A stretch of 64,000 nucleotides of DNA from Dermatobacter hominis (GCF_020715685.1 NZ_CP085840.1:558001-622000); one strand, 5' to 3'. Numbered from the stretch's first letter, positions 1 through 8,778 are shown. Translations and numbers: made by a program. The notes: generated by a model from the letters alone, not told the origin.

Positions 1-2200
1 CGAGGATCTGCGAGATCTCGCCGGCGGCCATGTCGACGTACTCGCCGTGGTCCATCGACTCGGGCGCCCCGACGGCCGTCGCCACGGCGTCGACCTGGGA
101 CCGCACCGCCGCCTCGTCGGCGCCGGGGGCGAGCCCGATCATCACGATGGCGTCCGTGGTCTGGGCCACGTGACGGGACCACGTCCCGAGCGGCAGGAGC
201 ACCCCGTCGACGATGTCGGTGTGCTCGAACTCGACCGCCACCCGTGCGGGCTCGACGGCGCCGTCGGGGAAGGTGAACGGCACGGTGTCGCCCAGGTGCC
301 AGCCGCGCTCGGCCAGCTCCTCGCTCGACACCGCGATCTCGTCGTCGGCGAGCGCGGCCAGGTCGCCCCGGCGGACACCGATGTCGCTGACGGCGGCGAG
401 CTCGGAGGGGTCGACGACGGTGACGTCGAGCGATCGGTCGCCCTCGTCGGTCGCGGAGGACGCCCCGCCCGGCCCGGCATCCCCGGGCTCGAGGGCCACC
501 GTGCCCCACCCGAGGCCGGCGACGTGCTCGACGCCGTCGATCGCGGCGATCTCCCGTCCGAGGTCCGGGGCCAGGCCGGCACCGCTGAAGCCCTCGTCCT
601 GGATGACCAGGTCGGCGCGGACGGACCGGGCGAGGGACTGGTCGACGTAGCCGGTCGCCGAGGCGCCGAACACCATGAACACGGTGACGACGCCGACGCC
701 GACGAGCAGCGCCGTGGCCATCCGGGCGGTGCGCCGCGGGTTCCGGGTGGCGTTCTCGCGGGCGAGGCGGCCCGGGGCGCCGCGGAGGGCGGCGACGGGG
801 GTGCCGAGGGCACGGGTCACCGGCACGGCCAGGACGGGGGCGAGGAGCAGCGCCCCGACGAGGACGCCGAGCGCTCCGAGGCCGACCCGGGCCACCGGGC
901 CGTCCCACCAGCCGAGCGCCGGCCCCGCCATCAGCAGGCCGCCGCCGACGACGAGCACGCCACCGATGGCGGTGCGCACCCGACCGATGTGGAGGCGCTC
1001 GGCCTCGCCGTCGCGGAGGGCGGCGATGGGCCGCACCCGCGACGTGGCGATCACCGGACCGAGGCCGGCCACCAGGGTCGCCAGGACGCCGACGACCATG
1101 CCGACGACGATGGTGCCGCCGGTGAGCGAGAGCGAGCCGGTCGGCACGTCCATGCCCATCCCGTCGAGCGCCGCCTTGAGCAGCGACGCGAGTCCGAGGC
1201 CGGCGCCGATCCCGATGATCGAGGCGACGACGCCGACGATCAGCACCTCCACCGCGGTCGAGCGGACGACCTGGCCCCGGGTCGCGCCGACCGCACGGAG
1301 CAGCGCCCACTCGCGCTGCCGCTGGGCGGCCACGACCGAGAACGTGTTGTGGATGCTGAAGGTGGCGACGAGGATCGCCACGCCGGCGAACACGACGAGG
1401 AACGTGCGGAGGAAGCCGAGGAAGTCCTCGTCGATCGCCTGGCTCTGCTCGGCTGCGAGGTCCGTGCCGGTGATGGCCTCGGCGCCGTTCGGCAGCGCGG
1501 CCGCGACCCGCTGGCGCAGCTCGTCGGCGTCGACGTCGGTCGCGCCGACGACCGCCACGGTCGAGACCCGGTCCTGACCGGCGGCGAGGTAGGTGCGGGC
1601 GTCATCGTCCGACAGCCAGGTCGTGCTGGCGGTCCCGGCGCCGTCGTCCTCGCCGAAGGTGGCGAGGCCGACCACGGTCACCTGGACGGGCGCGGGCGTC
1701 AGCAGGGTCGTGGTGCTGCCGATCCGCAGCCCTCCGTCGGCGGCGGTGGCCCTGTCGACGACCACCTCACCCGACGCCTCGGGCAGGTGCCCGTCGACGA
1801 GCCGGAACGGGTTGACCTCGTCGTCGGGCACCCAGTTCATGGCGAGCGTCGGCGGCCCGTCACCGCCGAGGCGGGCGCCGTCGGCGCCCAGCAGCTGGCC
1901 GATCCCGACGATCGAGCCGTAGGCCGCCTCGACGCCCCGGACGTCGCCGATCCGGTCCACGACCGCGGCGTCGAGGGTGCCGGCGCCCATCGCCTCGTCC
2001 GCGGACGAGGCGCCGGCGGGACGGACGACGACGTCGGTGCCGGCGTTGAGCTCGCCGAAGAGGTCGTCGAAGCCCTTGGTCATCGCATCGCCGAGGACGA
2101 GCGTCCCGGTGAGGAACGCGACGCCGACGACGACGGCCAGGCTGGTCGCCAGCAGGCGCCGGCGGTGGGCCCGCAGGCCCGCGAGGGTGATCTTCCACAT
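1..2200 (-). CDS. FtsX-family ABC transporter permease (partial, C-terminus beyond window)
   Basis: Membrane subunit of a MacB/LolC-like exporter. The start is ATG at 2200, with AGGAG 8 bases before it. The N-terminus has one membrane helix with LLATSLAVVVGVAFLTGT, followed by a long extracellular MacB_PCD-like domain (roughly residues 40-240). An FtsX domain follows with helices including FLRTFLVVFAGVAILVATF and the QREWALLRAVGATRGQV loop typical of the family, then a second core unit begins (SVRADLVIQDEGFSG). About 733 codons are visible and no stop is reached, so the last one or two helices and the end lie left of position 1. It is 34 bases downstream of its ATPase on the same strand and clearly co-transcribed with it. 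The substrate cannot be read from sequence; lipids, peptides or drugs are all possible. Confidence 0.93.
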   Translation of the reverse strand, partial: MWKITLAGLRAHRRRLLATSLAVVVGVAFLTGTLVLGDAMTKGFDDLFGELNAGTDVVVRPAGASSADEAMGAGTLDAAVVDRIGDVRGVEAAYGSIVGIGQLLGADGARLGGDGPPTLAMNWVPDDEVNPFRLVDGHLPEASGEVVVDRATAADGGLRIGSTTTLLTPAPVQVTVVGLATFGEDDGAGTASTTWLSDDDARTYLAAGQDRVSTVAVVGATDVDADELRQRVAAALPNGAEAITGTDLAAEQSQAIDEDFLGFLRTFLVVFAGVAILVATFSIHNTFSVVAAQRQREWALLRAVGATRGQVVRSTAVEVLIVGVVASIIGIGAGLGLASLLKAALDGMGMDVPTGSLSLTGGTIVVGMVVGVLATLVAGLGPVIATSRVRPIAALRDGEAERLHIGRVRTAIGGVLVVGGGLLMAGPALGWWDGPVARVGLGALGVLVGALLLAPVLAVPVTRALGTPVAALRGAPGRLARENATRNPRRTARMATALLVGVGVVTVFMVFGASATGYVDQSLARSVRADLVIQDEGFSGAGLAPDLGREIAAIDGVEHVAGLGWGTVALEPGDAGPGGASSATDEGDRSLDVTVVDPSELAAVSDIGVRRGDLAALADDEIAVSSEELAERGWHLGDTVPFTFPDGAVEPARVAVEFEHTDIVDGVLLPLGTWSRHVAQTTDAIVMIGLAPGADEAAVRSQVDAVATAVGAPESMDHGEYVDMAAGEISQIL

Positions 2201-2234
2201 GGTGGTGGCTCCTGTTCGTTCTCGTCGGGCCGGC

Positions 2235-3074
2235 TCAGTCGCCGAGCGACTTGAGGCGGTCGAGGACGACGGCGGCGGTCGGGGCCTGGATGCGGTCGAC
2301 GATGTGGCCGTCGGCGAGCAGCACGGCCTCGTCCGCGTGGGCCGCGGCGAGGGGGTCGTGGGTGACCATCACGACGGTCTGGCCGGCGGCGTCGGTCGCC
2401 CGCCGGAGCAGGCCGAGCACCTCGGCGCCGGAGCGCGAGTCGAGGTTGCCGGTGGGCTCGTCGGCGAAGACCACGGTGGGTCGGGTGACCAGCGCACGGG
2501 CGACCGCCACCCGCTGCTGCTGGCCACCCGAGAGCTCGGTCGGGCGGTGCGAGAGCCGCTCGCGCAGCCCGACGGTGTCGATGACGAAGTCGATCCACTC
2601 GCGCTCCGGGGAGCGGGCGCCGATCGAGCGGCCGGCCAGGGTGAACGGCAGGAGGACGTTCTCCTCGGCGGTGAGCGTCGGCACCAGGTTGAAGGCCTGG
2701 AACACGAAGCCGACCTGCGACCGGCGGAGCACCGTGAGGTCCTTGTCGGACAGCGTGCCCAGGTCGACGTCGCCGATGAGGATCCGGCCGGAGGTGAGGG
2801 CGTCGAGCCCGGCCGCGCAGTGCAGCAGCGTCGACTTGCCCGAGCCCGACGGGCCCATGATCGCCGTGAACCGGGCGGAGGGGAACGTGATCGAGACGTC
2901 GTCGAGGGCGGTGACCGCGGTGTCGGCGGCGCCGCCCCGGGCATCGCCGTAGACCTTCGTCGCGTGCTCGACGCGGACGGCGGCCGGGGCCGGGTGGGGG
3001 TGTCCCGCCGCGCCGGGCGCCGGTGGAGCGGCGGTGGCGGTGGGGTGGGCGTCCTGGACGTGGGCGGTGTGCAC
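2235..3074 (-). CDS. ABC transporter ATP-binding protein (MacB/LolD class)
   Basis: Cytoplasmic ATPase partner of the FtsX permease downstream. With the GTG start at 3074 (GGAGG 5 bases before it) the protein is 279 residues. The open frame extends to 3206 but has no better start. A proline/alanine-rich N-terminal tail (residues 1-30) precedes the ATPase domain: Walker A GPSGSGKST at residues 74-82, Q-loop FVFQAFNLV, signature LSGGQQQR near residue 175, Walker B VVFADEPTGNLDS near 195-207, and the H-loop in MVTHDPLAAAH. The GNLDSRSG stretch and the short length are typical of MacB/LolD exporters. The 44-residue tail is longer than usual. Confidence 0.95.
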   Translation of the reverse strand: MHTAHVQDAHPTATAAPPAPGAAGHPHPAPAAVRVEHATKVYGDARGGAADTAVTALDDVSITFPSARFTAIMGPSGSGKSTLLHCAAGLDALTSGRILIGDVDLGTLSDKDLTVLRRSQVGFVFQAFNLVPTLTAEENVLLPFTLAGRSIGARSPEREWIDFVIDTVGLRERLSHRPTELSGGQQQRVAVARALVTRPTVVFADEPTGNLDSRSGAEVLGLLRRATDAAGQTVVMVTHDPLAAAHADEAVLLADGHIVDRIQAPTAAVVLDRLKSLGD

Positions 3075-3170
3075 GGCGGCCTCCGAGGGTGTGCGGGGCG
3101 CCTCGTGCGCCCTGCGATCGAACCTACGGACGAGGCTGGCGGGGCGGAATGGAGCGACCGGGTGTCCTCC

Positions 3171-3201
3171 GGTGGGGGCTATCCCCACCCCTCGGGTGGG
3201 G
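3171..3201 (-). terminator. Two mutually exclusive GC-rich hairpins between DUF4097 gene and ABC ATPase
   Basis: GGTGGGG (3171-3177) can pair with CCCCACC (3183-3189) across a 5-base loop. CCCCACCC (3183-3190) can alternatively pair with GGGTGGGG (3194-3201) across CTC. The shared middle strand makes the two folds exclusive. The site lies after the stop of the DUF4097 gene and about 100 bases before the ATPase start, all on the minus strand. It could terminate the upstream operon or act as an attenuator. There is no U-tract. The region 3075-3305 otherwise holds an 18-base direct repeat (near 3229 and 3279) and no gene. Confidence 0.4.
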
Positions 3202-3305
3202 TGCACGGCCGCGGCGTTCCCGCTCCCGCGCCACGCCGGTCGTCGGGCCGATGGGGCGCGCCGGGTCCGACGGGGCGCGCCACGCCGGTCGTCGTCGGGG
3301 CCGGC

Positions 3306-4259
3306 TCAGGCCGGGTAGCGGACGGTCAGGGAGCCGTCGCCGCTGCGCAGCACGATCGTGCGACCCGAGGCGGGGTCGGTCCGCACCCGGGTGTCGACGG
3401 TCCCGTCCCCGCTCGTCGCGTCCACCCGGTAGGTCTCGGGGCCGTCGGGGACCACGACATCGACCTCGCCGTCGCCGGTGTCGACCGACACCGCCGCGGG
3501 TGCGGTCGCGAACGACAGGCCGACGGCACCGTTGCGCGTCGACACCTCGGCCCGGTCCGCCAGACCGGAGGCGAGCACGTCGCCGTCGGTGACGTCGACC
3601 GCCAGCGAGCCTCCGATACCGGTGGCGACCACGTCGCCGTCGACGGTCGAGATCGCCACCGACGACCGGACGTCGCGGACCGCGACGTCGCCGTCGCGAC
3701 CCTCGACCTCGACGGCGAGGGACGACGGCGCCCGGACCACCAGGTCGACGGCGCAGACGCCCGGCGAGAACCCGGGGCACGTCCCCTCGACGACCACGCG
3801 GCCGCCGTCGCGGCGCACCTCGACGTCGGCGTCCACCAGGCTGCGCCGGACGCGGGCCTCGACCGATACGCGCTCGCTGCCGCCGCCGACGATCTCGACG
3901 CTGCCCTGGTCGGCCTGCACGACGAGCGTGGTGACCCCGTCGCCGGGGACCGACCGCCGGACGATGCTCGAGTCGAGCGAGAGCAGGCCGAGCACCTGGA
4001 GGGCCGAGACGGCGAGGGCGCAGACCGCGAACCCGGCGCCGACCACCCGCCAGAGCCGGCGCACGCCGGACCGGGGCGGGCCCGGCGGCGGAGGGGGCGG
4101 GGCGCCGCGGTACGGCGGGGGCGTCAGGACAGCGGTCCCCGTGGTGGTCGGAGGGGCCATCGCCGGAGGTGGCGGCGCCGCGTGAGGGTCGGTTGGCGGA
4201 ACGCTCTGCGGGCCGCCGGGGAGCGGCGGTGCGGGCGGGACGGGCCACTGCTCGGTCAT
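3306..4259 (-). CDS. DUF4097-type membrane-anchored beta-repeat protein
   Basis: The 317-residue protein begins with a cytosolic tail rich in proline (PPPPPGPP runs, residues 1-85). One membrane helix follows at about 90-112 (AGFAVCALAVSALQVLGLL). The outside domain is a DUF4097 beta-helix of short repeats (VEGRDGDVAVRDV, STVDGDVVATGI, VTDGDVLASGL, STRNGAVGLSF, DTGDGEVDVVV, SGDGTVDTRV, SGDGSLTV). Its ATG overlaps the response-regulator stop by ATGA, so the two are translationally coupled. DUF4097 proteins are often found with envelope-stress two-component systems or PspC-like proteins. A sensory or accessory role for the HisKA_3 kinase upstream is an inference. Confidence 0.88.
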   Translation of the reverse strand: MTEQWPVPPAPPLPGGPQSVPPTDPHAAPPPPAMAPPTTTGTAVLTPPPYRGAPPPPPPGPPRSGVRRLWRVVGAGFAVCALAVSALQVLGLLSLDSSIVRRSVPGDGVTTLVVQADQGSVEIVGGGSERVSVEARVRRSLVDADVEVRRDGGRVVVEGTCPGFSPGVCAVDLVVRAPSSLAVEVEGRDGDVAVRDVRSSVAISTVDGDVVATGIGGSLAVDVTDGDVLASGLADRAEVSTRNGAVGLSFATAPAAVSVDTGDGEVDVVVPDGPETYRVDATSGDGTVDTRVRTDPASGRTIVLRSGDGSLTVRYPA

Positions 4260-4915
4260 GACTCGATCCAGCGCAGGACGGCGAGCACCCGACGGTGGTC
4301 GCCGGGGGTCGGGGGCAGGTCGAGCTTGCTGAAGATGTTGCTCACGTGCTTCTCCACGGCGCCGTCGCTCACGACGAGGGCGTCGGCGATCGCCGCGTTC
4401 GTGCGGCCCTCGGCCATCAGGCCCAGGACCTCGCGCTCACGGGGGGACAGGGCCGCCAGCGGGTCCCGGCGGTTGGAGCGGGCGAGCAGCTGGGCCACGA
4501 CCTCGGGGTCGAACACCGCCCCGCCCTCGCCCACCCGGGCCACCGCGTCCATGAAGTCGCCGACGTCGGCGATCCGGTCCTTGAGCAGGTACCCGACGCC
4601 GCTGGCGGTGCTGCCGCCCGACGAGTCGGCGAGCAGGTCGGACGCGTAGCGCTCCTCGACGTACTGGGAGAGCACGAGGATGGCCACCTGCGGCCAGCGC
4701 GACCGCACCTCGAGCGCGGCCCGCAGCCCGTCGTCGGTGTGGGTCGGGGGCATCCGGACGTCGACCACCGCCAGGTCGGGCAGCAGCCGCTCGACCGAGT
4801 CGACCAGCGCGACGGCGTCGCCGACGGCACCGACCACCTCGTGGCCGCCGTCGGTGAGCAGCCGGGTCAGCCCGGCCCGCAGCAGCACGCTGTCCTCCGC
4901 GATCACGATCCGCAC
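4256..4915 (-). CDS. NarL/LuxR-type response regulator
   Basis: A 219-residue cytoplasmic transcription factor starting at GTG 4915, which overlaps the last 13 bases of the kinase gene. The receiver domain has the acidic pocket ED (residues 7-8), phosphoacceptor Asp52 in VVDVRMPP, and the conserved Lys in GYLLKDRI near residue 107. The LuxR HTH spans about 155-205 (LSPREREVLGLMAEGRTNAAIA, EKHVSNIFSKL). The open frame continues far upstream, but that part is antisense shadow over the kinase. It forms an operon with the kinase before it and DUF4097 after it. Confidence 0.95.
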   Translation of the reverse strand: MRIVIAEDSVLLRAGLTRLLTDGGHEVVGAVGDAVALVDSVERLLPDLAVVDVRMPPTHTDDGLRAALEVRSRWPQVAILVLSQYVEERYASDLLADSSGGSTASGVGYLLKDRIADVGDFMDAVARVGEGGAVFDPEVVAQLLARSNRRDPLAALSPREREVLGLMAEGRTNAAIADALVVSDGAVEKHVSNIFSKLDLPPTPGDHRRVLAVLRWIES

Positions 4916-6165
4916 GGGACCTCCACCAGCACCGTCGTGGGTCCGCCCACCGGGCTGACCACCTGCATCCACCCGTCGAGCGCCGCGACCCGCTCCTCGA
5001 GGCCGCGGAGCCCCGTCCCGCCGGAGGCGCTCGACGCACCGCCGACGCCGTCGTCGGACACCACGATGGTGAGCCGGTCGCGACGGCGCACGATCTCGAC
5101 GGTGGCCCGGGTGGCCTGCGAGTGGCGGGCGACGTTGGTCAGCGCCTCGGACACGATGAAGTACGCCGCGCTCTCGACCGACGGCGACGGCCTCGGCGCC
5201 ACGTCGACCCGCAGCTCGACGGGTACCCCGGCGCGGGCGACGACGGCCGACAGGGCGGCGTCGAGCCCGCGGTCCTCGAGGATCACCGGGTGGATGCCAC
5301 GCACGAGGTCCCGCAGCTCCTTCAGCGCCGCCTTCACCTCGTCGTGCGCCTCCGACACGAGCTCGCGGGCGCGGTCGGGGTCGGTCTCCATCGCCTGGCG
5401 GGCGACGCCGAGGTCCATCGCCACGGCGATCAGCCGCTGCTGCGCGCCGTCGTGCAGGTCGCGCTCGATGCGCCGGCGCTCCGCCTCCGCGCTGTCGACC
5501 GCGGCGGCCCGGCTCGTCTGGAGCTCGCTGACGCGCTCCTCGAACTCGACCCGCTCCGAGCGCCCGAGCAGGAGCCGGCCCACCGCCCGGTCGAGCTCCG
5601 CCAGCCACGTGGTGGCCCAGGGGGCGACGATGCCGACGACGACGAGGCCGAGCACGGAGAGCAGCCCGACCCCCGGGCCCGATCCGATCTCGAAGAGGCC
5701 GAACTCGGCCGCGCCCGAGGCGAACTGGCCCACGATCAACGGCAGCAGGAGCAGCACGACGCCGCCGGCCCACAGCGTGGTGGCGGTGGTCGTCGTGAGC
5801 ACGGCGAGAGGCAGGTGCAGGAGCGCGTACCCCAGCTCCTTCCAGCGGCTCGCCGTGCGGAACCTCCAGATGAAGCGGTACCACCAGTTGCGGCCCTGGG
5901 CCTTCGGGTTGGGGTCGTGCAGCGTCGTGCCGAGGAGGGCGGCGAACCGGCTGCGCTCCGCGACCGCGTACGCGTGGGTGCCGAGCATGCCGAGCCAGGC
6001 CACGACGATCGCGGCCGGGAAGAGCACGATGAGGCTGCCCGCCGTCGACGCCATGGTCACCACGAACGTGAACCCGATCGTCGCGATGACCAGGTCTAGG
6101 CACAGGTGGCAGAGGGACCACCACGTCTGCGTGGTGCGCCACGGGCGGAAGACGGTGCTGAGCAC
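4903..6165 (-). CDS. HisKA_3-type sensor histidine kinase with putative-sensor membrane domain
   Basis: The 420-residue membrane kinase has an N-terminal sensor region of about 190 residues with several helices (LVIATIGFTFVVTM, IVVAWLGMLGTHAYA, LGYALLHLPLAVLTTTT, VGLLSVLGLVVVGIVAPW), resembling the PF13796 putative-sensor family. The DHp helix has ERRRIERDLHDGAQQR with phospho-acceptor His238. The HATPase_c domain has the N-box SEALTNVARHSQ and the G-box DDGVGGA plus GGTGLRGLEERV. The start is uncertain: GTG at 6165 is chosen, and GTG at 6174 is equally possible. No clear Shine-Dalgarno is seen. It pairs with the overlapping NarL-type regulator. The signal is unknown; cell-envelope stress is a guess from the DUF4097 partner. 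Confidence 0.92.
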   Translation of the reverse strand: MLSTVFRPWRTTQTWWSLCHLCLDLVIATIGFTFVVTMASTAGSLIVLFPAAIVVAWLGMLGTHAYAVAERSRFAALLGTTLHDPNPKAQGRNWWYRFIWRFRTASRWKELGYALLHLPLAVLTTTTATTLWAGGVVLLLLPLIVGQFASGAAEFGLFEIGSGPGVGLLSVLGLVVVGIVAPWATTWLAELDRAVGRLLLGRSERVEFEERVSELQTSRAAAVDSAEAERRRIERDLHDGAQQRLIAVAMDLGVARQAMETDPDRARELVSEAHDEVKAALKELRDLVRGIHPVILEDRGLDAALSAVVARAGVPVELRVDVAPRPSPSVESAAYFIVSEALTNVARHSQATRATVEIVRRRDRLTIVVSDDGVGGASSASGGTGLRGLEERVAALDGWMQVVSPVGGPTTVLVEVPCGS

Positions 6166-6237
6166 GGATCCCACCGTACGGAGCGCGGCGGGACCGGACC
6201 ATGACGTGCGCCGGTGTCGTCGACCGGGGGACAACCC

Positions 6238-6330
6238 CACCCCGCCGGCGGAGGCAGAGCCAGCCCGCCGGCAGAGGCAACAACAGCCCGCCGGCAGAGG
6301 CAACAACAGCCCGCCGGCAGAGGCAGAGCC
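6238..6330. repeat. Four tandem 23-base repeats, non-coding
   Basis: Copies start at about 6238 (diverged), 6261, 6284 and 6307, and the array ends at 6329. Each unit carries the core CCGCCGGCAGAGGC. The two middle units are identical and the outer ones differ by a few bases. The period of 23 is not a multiple of three. The array lies between the stop of the DUF1272/SnoaL gene and the start of the kinase gene, so it is not coding in any plausible gene. A possible role as a regulatory or slippage-prone spacer in front of the kinase is unproven. Confidence 0.8.
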
Positions 6331-6337
6331 AGCCCGG

Positions 6338-6994
6338 TCAGGCCCAGAGCTCGTCGACGAGTTCCTGGTCGGCCTCGTGGAGCCAGCACTCGGCCAGCCG
6401 CCCGGCCTCGACCCGGTACCGGAGCACGCGGAGCAGCTCGGCGCTGCGACCATCGCGGCGGAGCCGCTCTCGCACCACGAGGGCGCCGCCGCCGTCGGAG
6501 ACCATGATCTCGTCGACGCCGAGCAGCTCGCGCGGCGCGACGGCGGACACCTGCGCCATGACGTCGAGCGCGGCCGCCCTGCCGACGTGGGTGCCGGCGA
6601 ACGGGTTCCGCCCCGCGTAGTGCAGCGTGAAGTCCTCGGCGTAGCAGTCGACGAGGGTCGCGAGGTCGCCGTCCCGCCACGCGGTGGCGTACCGCAGCAG
6701 GACCGTGCCGGGGTGGTCCTCGTCGCCGGGGCGGTTCGAGAGGGCCCGGCGGTGGGCCTCGTCGTCGACGTCGGAGCGGACCTCGTCGACGGAGGCGGGG
6801 GCGCCGTCGAGCAGCGCGGCGGGCCGCACGGGTCGGGCCACGAGCTCGCCGCCGCAGTTGGGGCAGACGCCGCCGAGCACGGCCTCGGCGCACGCTGCGC
6901 AGAACGTGCACTCGAAGGTGCAGATGCGGGCGTCGAGGGCCCCGGGCGGCAGCGCCCGGCCGCAGCGCTCGCACGAGGGTCGCAGCTCCAGCAC
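6338..6994 (-). CDS. DUF1272 zinc-binding domain fused to SnoaL-like domain
   Basis: A 218-residue soluble protein, GTG start at 6994 with GGAGG 8 bases before it. Residues 1-60 match the DUF1272 family, normally a stand-alone small protein: LELRPSCERCGRALPP, ICTFECTFCAACA and CPNCGGELVARP give a cysteine-rich zinc-ribbon-like pattern. Residues 85-218 look like a nuclear-transport-factor-2/SnoaL fold: LLRYATAWRDGDLATLVDCYAEDFTLHYAGRNPFAG, then a typical VERERLR-like strand pattern. SnoaL-like proteins bind or isomerise small molecules, but no catalytic claim is possible here. It lies upstream of the kinase on the same strand, separated by the tandem repeats. Confidence 0.85.
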   Translation of the reverse strand: MLELRPSCERCGRALPPGALDARICTFECTFCAACAEAVLGGVCPNCGGELVARPVRPAALLDGAPASVDEVRSDVDDEAHRRALSNRPGDEDHPGTVLLRYATAWRDGDLATLVDCYAEDFTLHYAGRNPFAGTHVGRAAALDVMAQVSAVAPRELLGVDEIMVSDGGGALVVRERLRRDGRSAELLRVLRYRVEAGRLAECWLHEADQELVDELWA

Positions 6995-7225
6995 GGTCCC
7001 ACCCTCCGATCCGGCGCCGTCCGGGTCAAGGACCGTTCCCTGACGGATCCCGCCACCGCAGGCTGCGGCGCGCCCGCCCCGGAGGTCCCGCCGTTGGCCG
7101 GGCCGCGCCCATGTTCGGGTCCGAGGGGGCCTCGCGACTACGGTTCTGGGCCGTGCCGGGCCCCCTGCGGCCCCTCCTCTCCGCCCCATGGACACCACCT
7201 CCACGCTCCCCCTCCCCGTGATCTC

Positions 7226-8761
7226 ATGACTGACGCACCCACGAAGGACGACGCCCCCGAGGTCGTCGTGATCGGCGCCGGCCCCGCAGGCCTGACCGCC
7301 GCGTACCAGCTCTCGAAGGACGACGTCGCCGCCACGATCCTCGAGTCCGACGACATCGTCGGCGGGATCAGCCGCACCGCCGAGCGCGACGGCTGGCGCT
7401 TCGACATCGGCGGCCACCGCTTCTTCACCAAGGTCGCCTCGGTCGAGGCCGTCTGGCACGAGATCCTCGAGGACGACGAGTTCCTGAAGCGGCCCCGCCT
7501 GAGCCGCATCTACTACCAGGGCAAGTACTACGACTACCCGATCAAGCCGCTGAACGCCCTGCGCAACCTGGGCTTCATCGAGGCGGTGCGCTGCACGCTG
7601 TCGTACCTGTGGGCGAAGGCGCGCCCGCCGAAGGACCAGTCGACGCTCGAGGGCTACGTCGTGGCCGACTACGGCCGCCGCCTCTACGAGCACTTCTTCC
7701 GGACGTACAACATCAAGCTCTGGAACGTCGACCCGAAGTACCTGTCGAGCGACTTCGGGGCGCAGCGGATCAAGGGCATGTCGCTGTGGAGCGCCGTCTG
7801 GGAGCCGGTCCGGACCCGCCTCTTCGGCAACCGGGCCGACAAGTCGAAGCAGGTCACGAGCCTGATCGAGGAGTTCCAGTACCCGAAGTACGGGCCCGGG
7901 ATGATGTGGGAGCGCTGCACCGAGATCGTGACCGAGCGCGGCGCCGAGCTGCACATGGGCACGACGGTGACCACCATCAGGCGTGACCCCGAGGCCAAGC
8001 GGGCCACCTCGGTGGTCGCCCGCACGGCGTCGGGCGAGACCGTCGAGCACGTCGCCGACGAGGTCATCTCGACGATGCCCTTCTCGCACCTGCTGAAGGC
8101 CATGGACCCGCCGCCGCCGGCCGAGGTGATCGCCGCCGCCGACCAGCTCCGCTTCCGGGACTTCCTGACGATCGCCCTGGTCGTGCCGGTCGAGTACGGC
8201 TTCCCCGACAACTGGATCTACATCCACGCCCCCGAGGTGCAGGTCGGGCGCATCCAGAACTTCGGCCAGTGGTCGCCGTACATGGTCAAGGACGGGCGCA
8301 CCTGCCTGGGCCTCGAGTACTTCGTGTTCGAGGGCGAGGGCCTGTGGTCCAAGCCCGACGACGAGCTCATCGCGCTCGGCACCCACGAGCTGTCGGTGCT
8401 GGGGCTGGTCGACCCGTCCAAGGTCGAGACCGGCTACGTCGTGCGGATGCCGAAGGCGTACCCGGTGTACGACGAGGACTACAAGGCGAACGTCGCCGTG
8501 CTCCGGACGTGGTTGGAGGCCAACGTGCCGAACGTGCACCCCGTGGGGCGCAACGGTATGCACAAGTACAACAACCAGGACCACTCGATGCTCACGGCCA
8601 TGCTGACCGTCGAGAACATCCTCGGCCGCGGCCCGCACGACATCTGGTCGGTGAACGTCGAGGAGGAGTACCACGAGGAGGGCACCGGCACGTCGGGGTC
8701 CACCCAGGGCACCGGCCGCGACGCCCCGATCGTCCCGAACGCCGCGCCCCGCGCCCACTGA
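7226..8761 (+). CDS. FAD-dependent oxidoreductase, UDP-galactopyranose-mutase/amine-oxidase-like
   Basis: The 511-residue flavoprotein starts at ATG 7226. The dinucleotide-binding motif VVVIGAGPAGLTAAYQL is at residues 12-28, followed by VGGISRTAERDGWRFDIGGHRFFTK, the pattern of the NAD(P)-binding/UDP-galactopyranose-mutase-like group found in actinobacterial glycan clusters. Other conserved stretches are YYDYPIKPLNALRNLG, MSLWSAVW, YPKYGPGMMWE and the C-terminal GRNGMHKYNNQDHSMLTAM, which would close over the flavin. A sugar-nucleotide or polyprenyl-sugar redox role fits the neighbouring glycosyltransferases. True UDP-galactopyranose mutase (about 370-400 residues) is shorter, so the exact reaction is open. 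A possible -10 TACGGT lies at 7139-7144. Confidence 0.85.
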   Translation: MTDAPTKDDAPEVVVIGAGPAGLTAAYQLSKDDVAATILESDDIVGGISRTAERDGWRFDIGGHRFFTKVASVEAVWHEILEDDEFLKRPRLSRIYYQGKYYDYPIKPLNALRNLGFIEAVRCTLSYLWAKARPPKDQSTLEGYVVADYGRRLYEHFFRTYNIKLWNVDPKYLSSDFGAQRIKGMSLWSAVWEPVRTRLFGNRADKSKQVTSLIEEFQYPKYGPGMMWERCTEIVTERGAELHMGTTVTTIRRDPEAKRATSVVARTASGETVEHVADEVISTMPFSHLLKAMDPPPPAEVIAAADQLRFRDFLTIALVVPVEYGFPDNWIYIHAPEVQVGRIQNFGQWSPYMVKDGRTCLGLEYFVFEGEGLWSKPDDELIALGTHELSVLGLVDPSKVETGYVVRMPKAYPVYDEDYKANVAVLRTWLEANVPNVHPVGRNGMHKYNNQDHSMLTAMLTVENILGRGPHDIWSVNVEEEYHEEGTGTSGSTQGTGRDAPIVPNAAPRAH

Positions 8762-8764
8762 CGA

Positions 8765-8778
8765 GGGCGCTTCCGCCC
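8765..8778. terminator. Short hairpin between convergent genes
   Basis: GGGCG (8765-8769) pairs with CGCCC (8774-8778) across a CTTC tetraloop. It sits in the 19-base gap between two convergent genes. The stem is only five base pairs and there is no U-tract, so a terminator role is plausible but weak. Confidence 0.35.

Noticed and set aside
47-4649. Long plus-strand open frames opposite the ABC exporter and DUF4097 genes
   Set aside because: Low-complexity translations with no recognisable domain. The minus-strand frames give complete, well-known families with ribosome sites.
6214-6507. A 97-codon plus-strand ORF over the tandem repeats
   Set aside because: It arises from the repeats and the antisense strand of the DUF1272/SnoaL gene; no ribosome site and no family.
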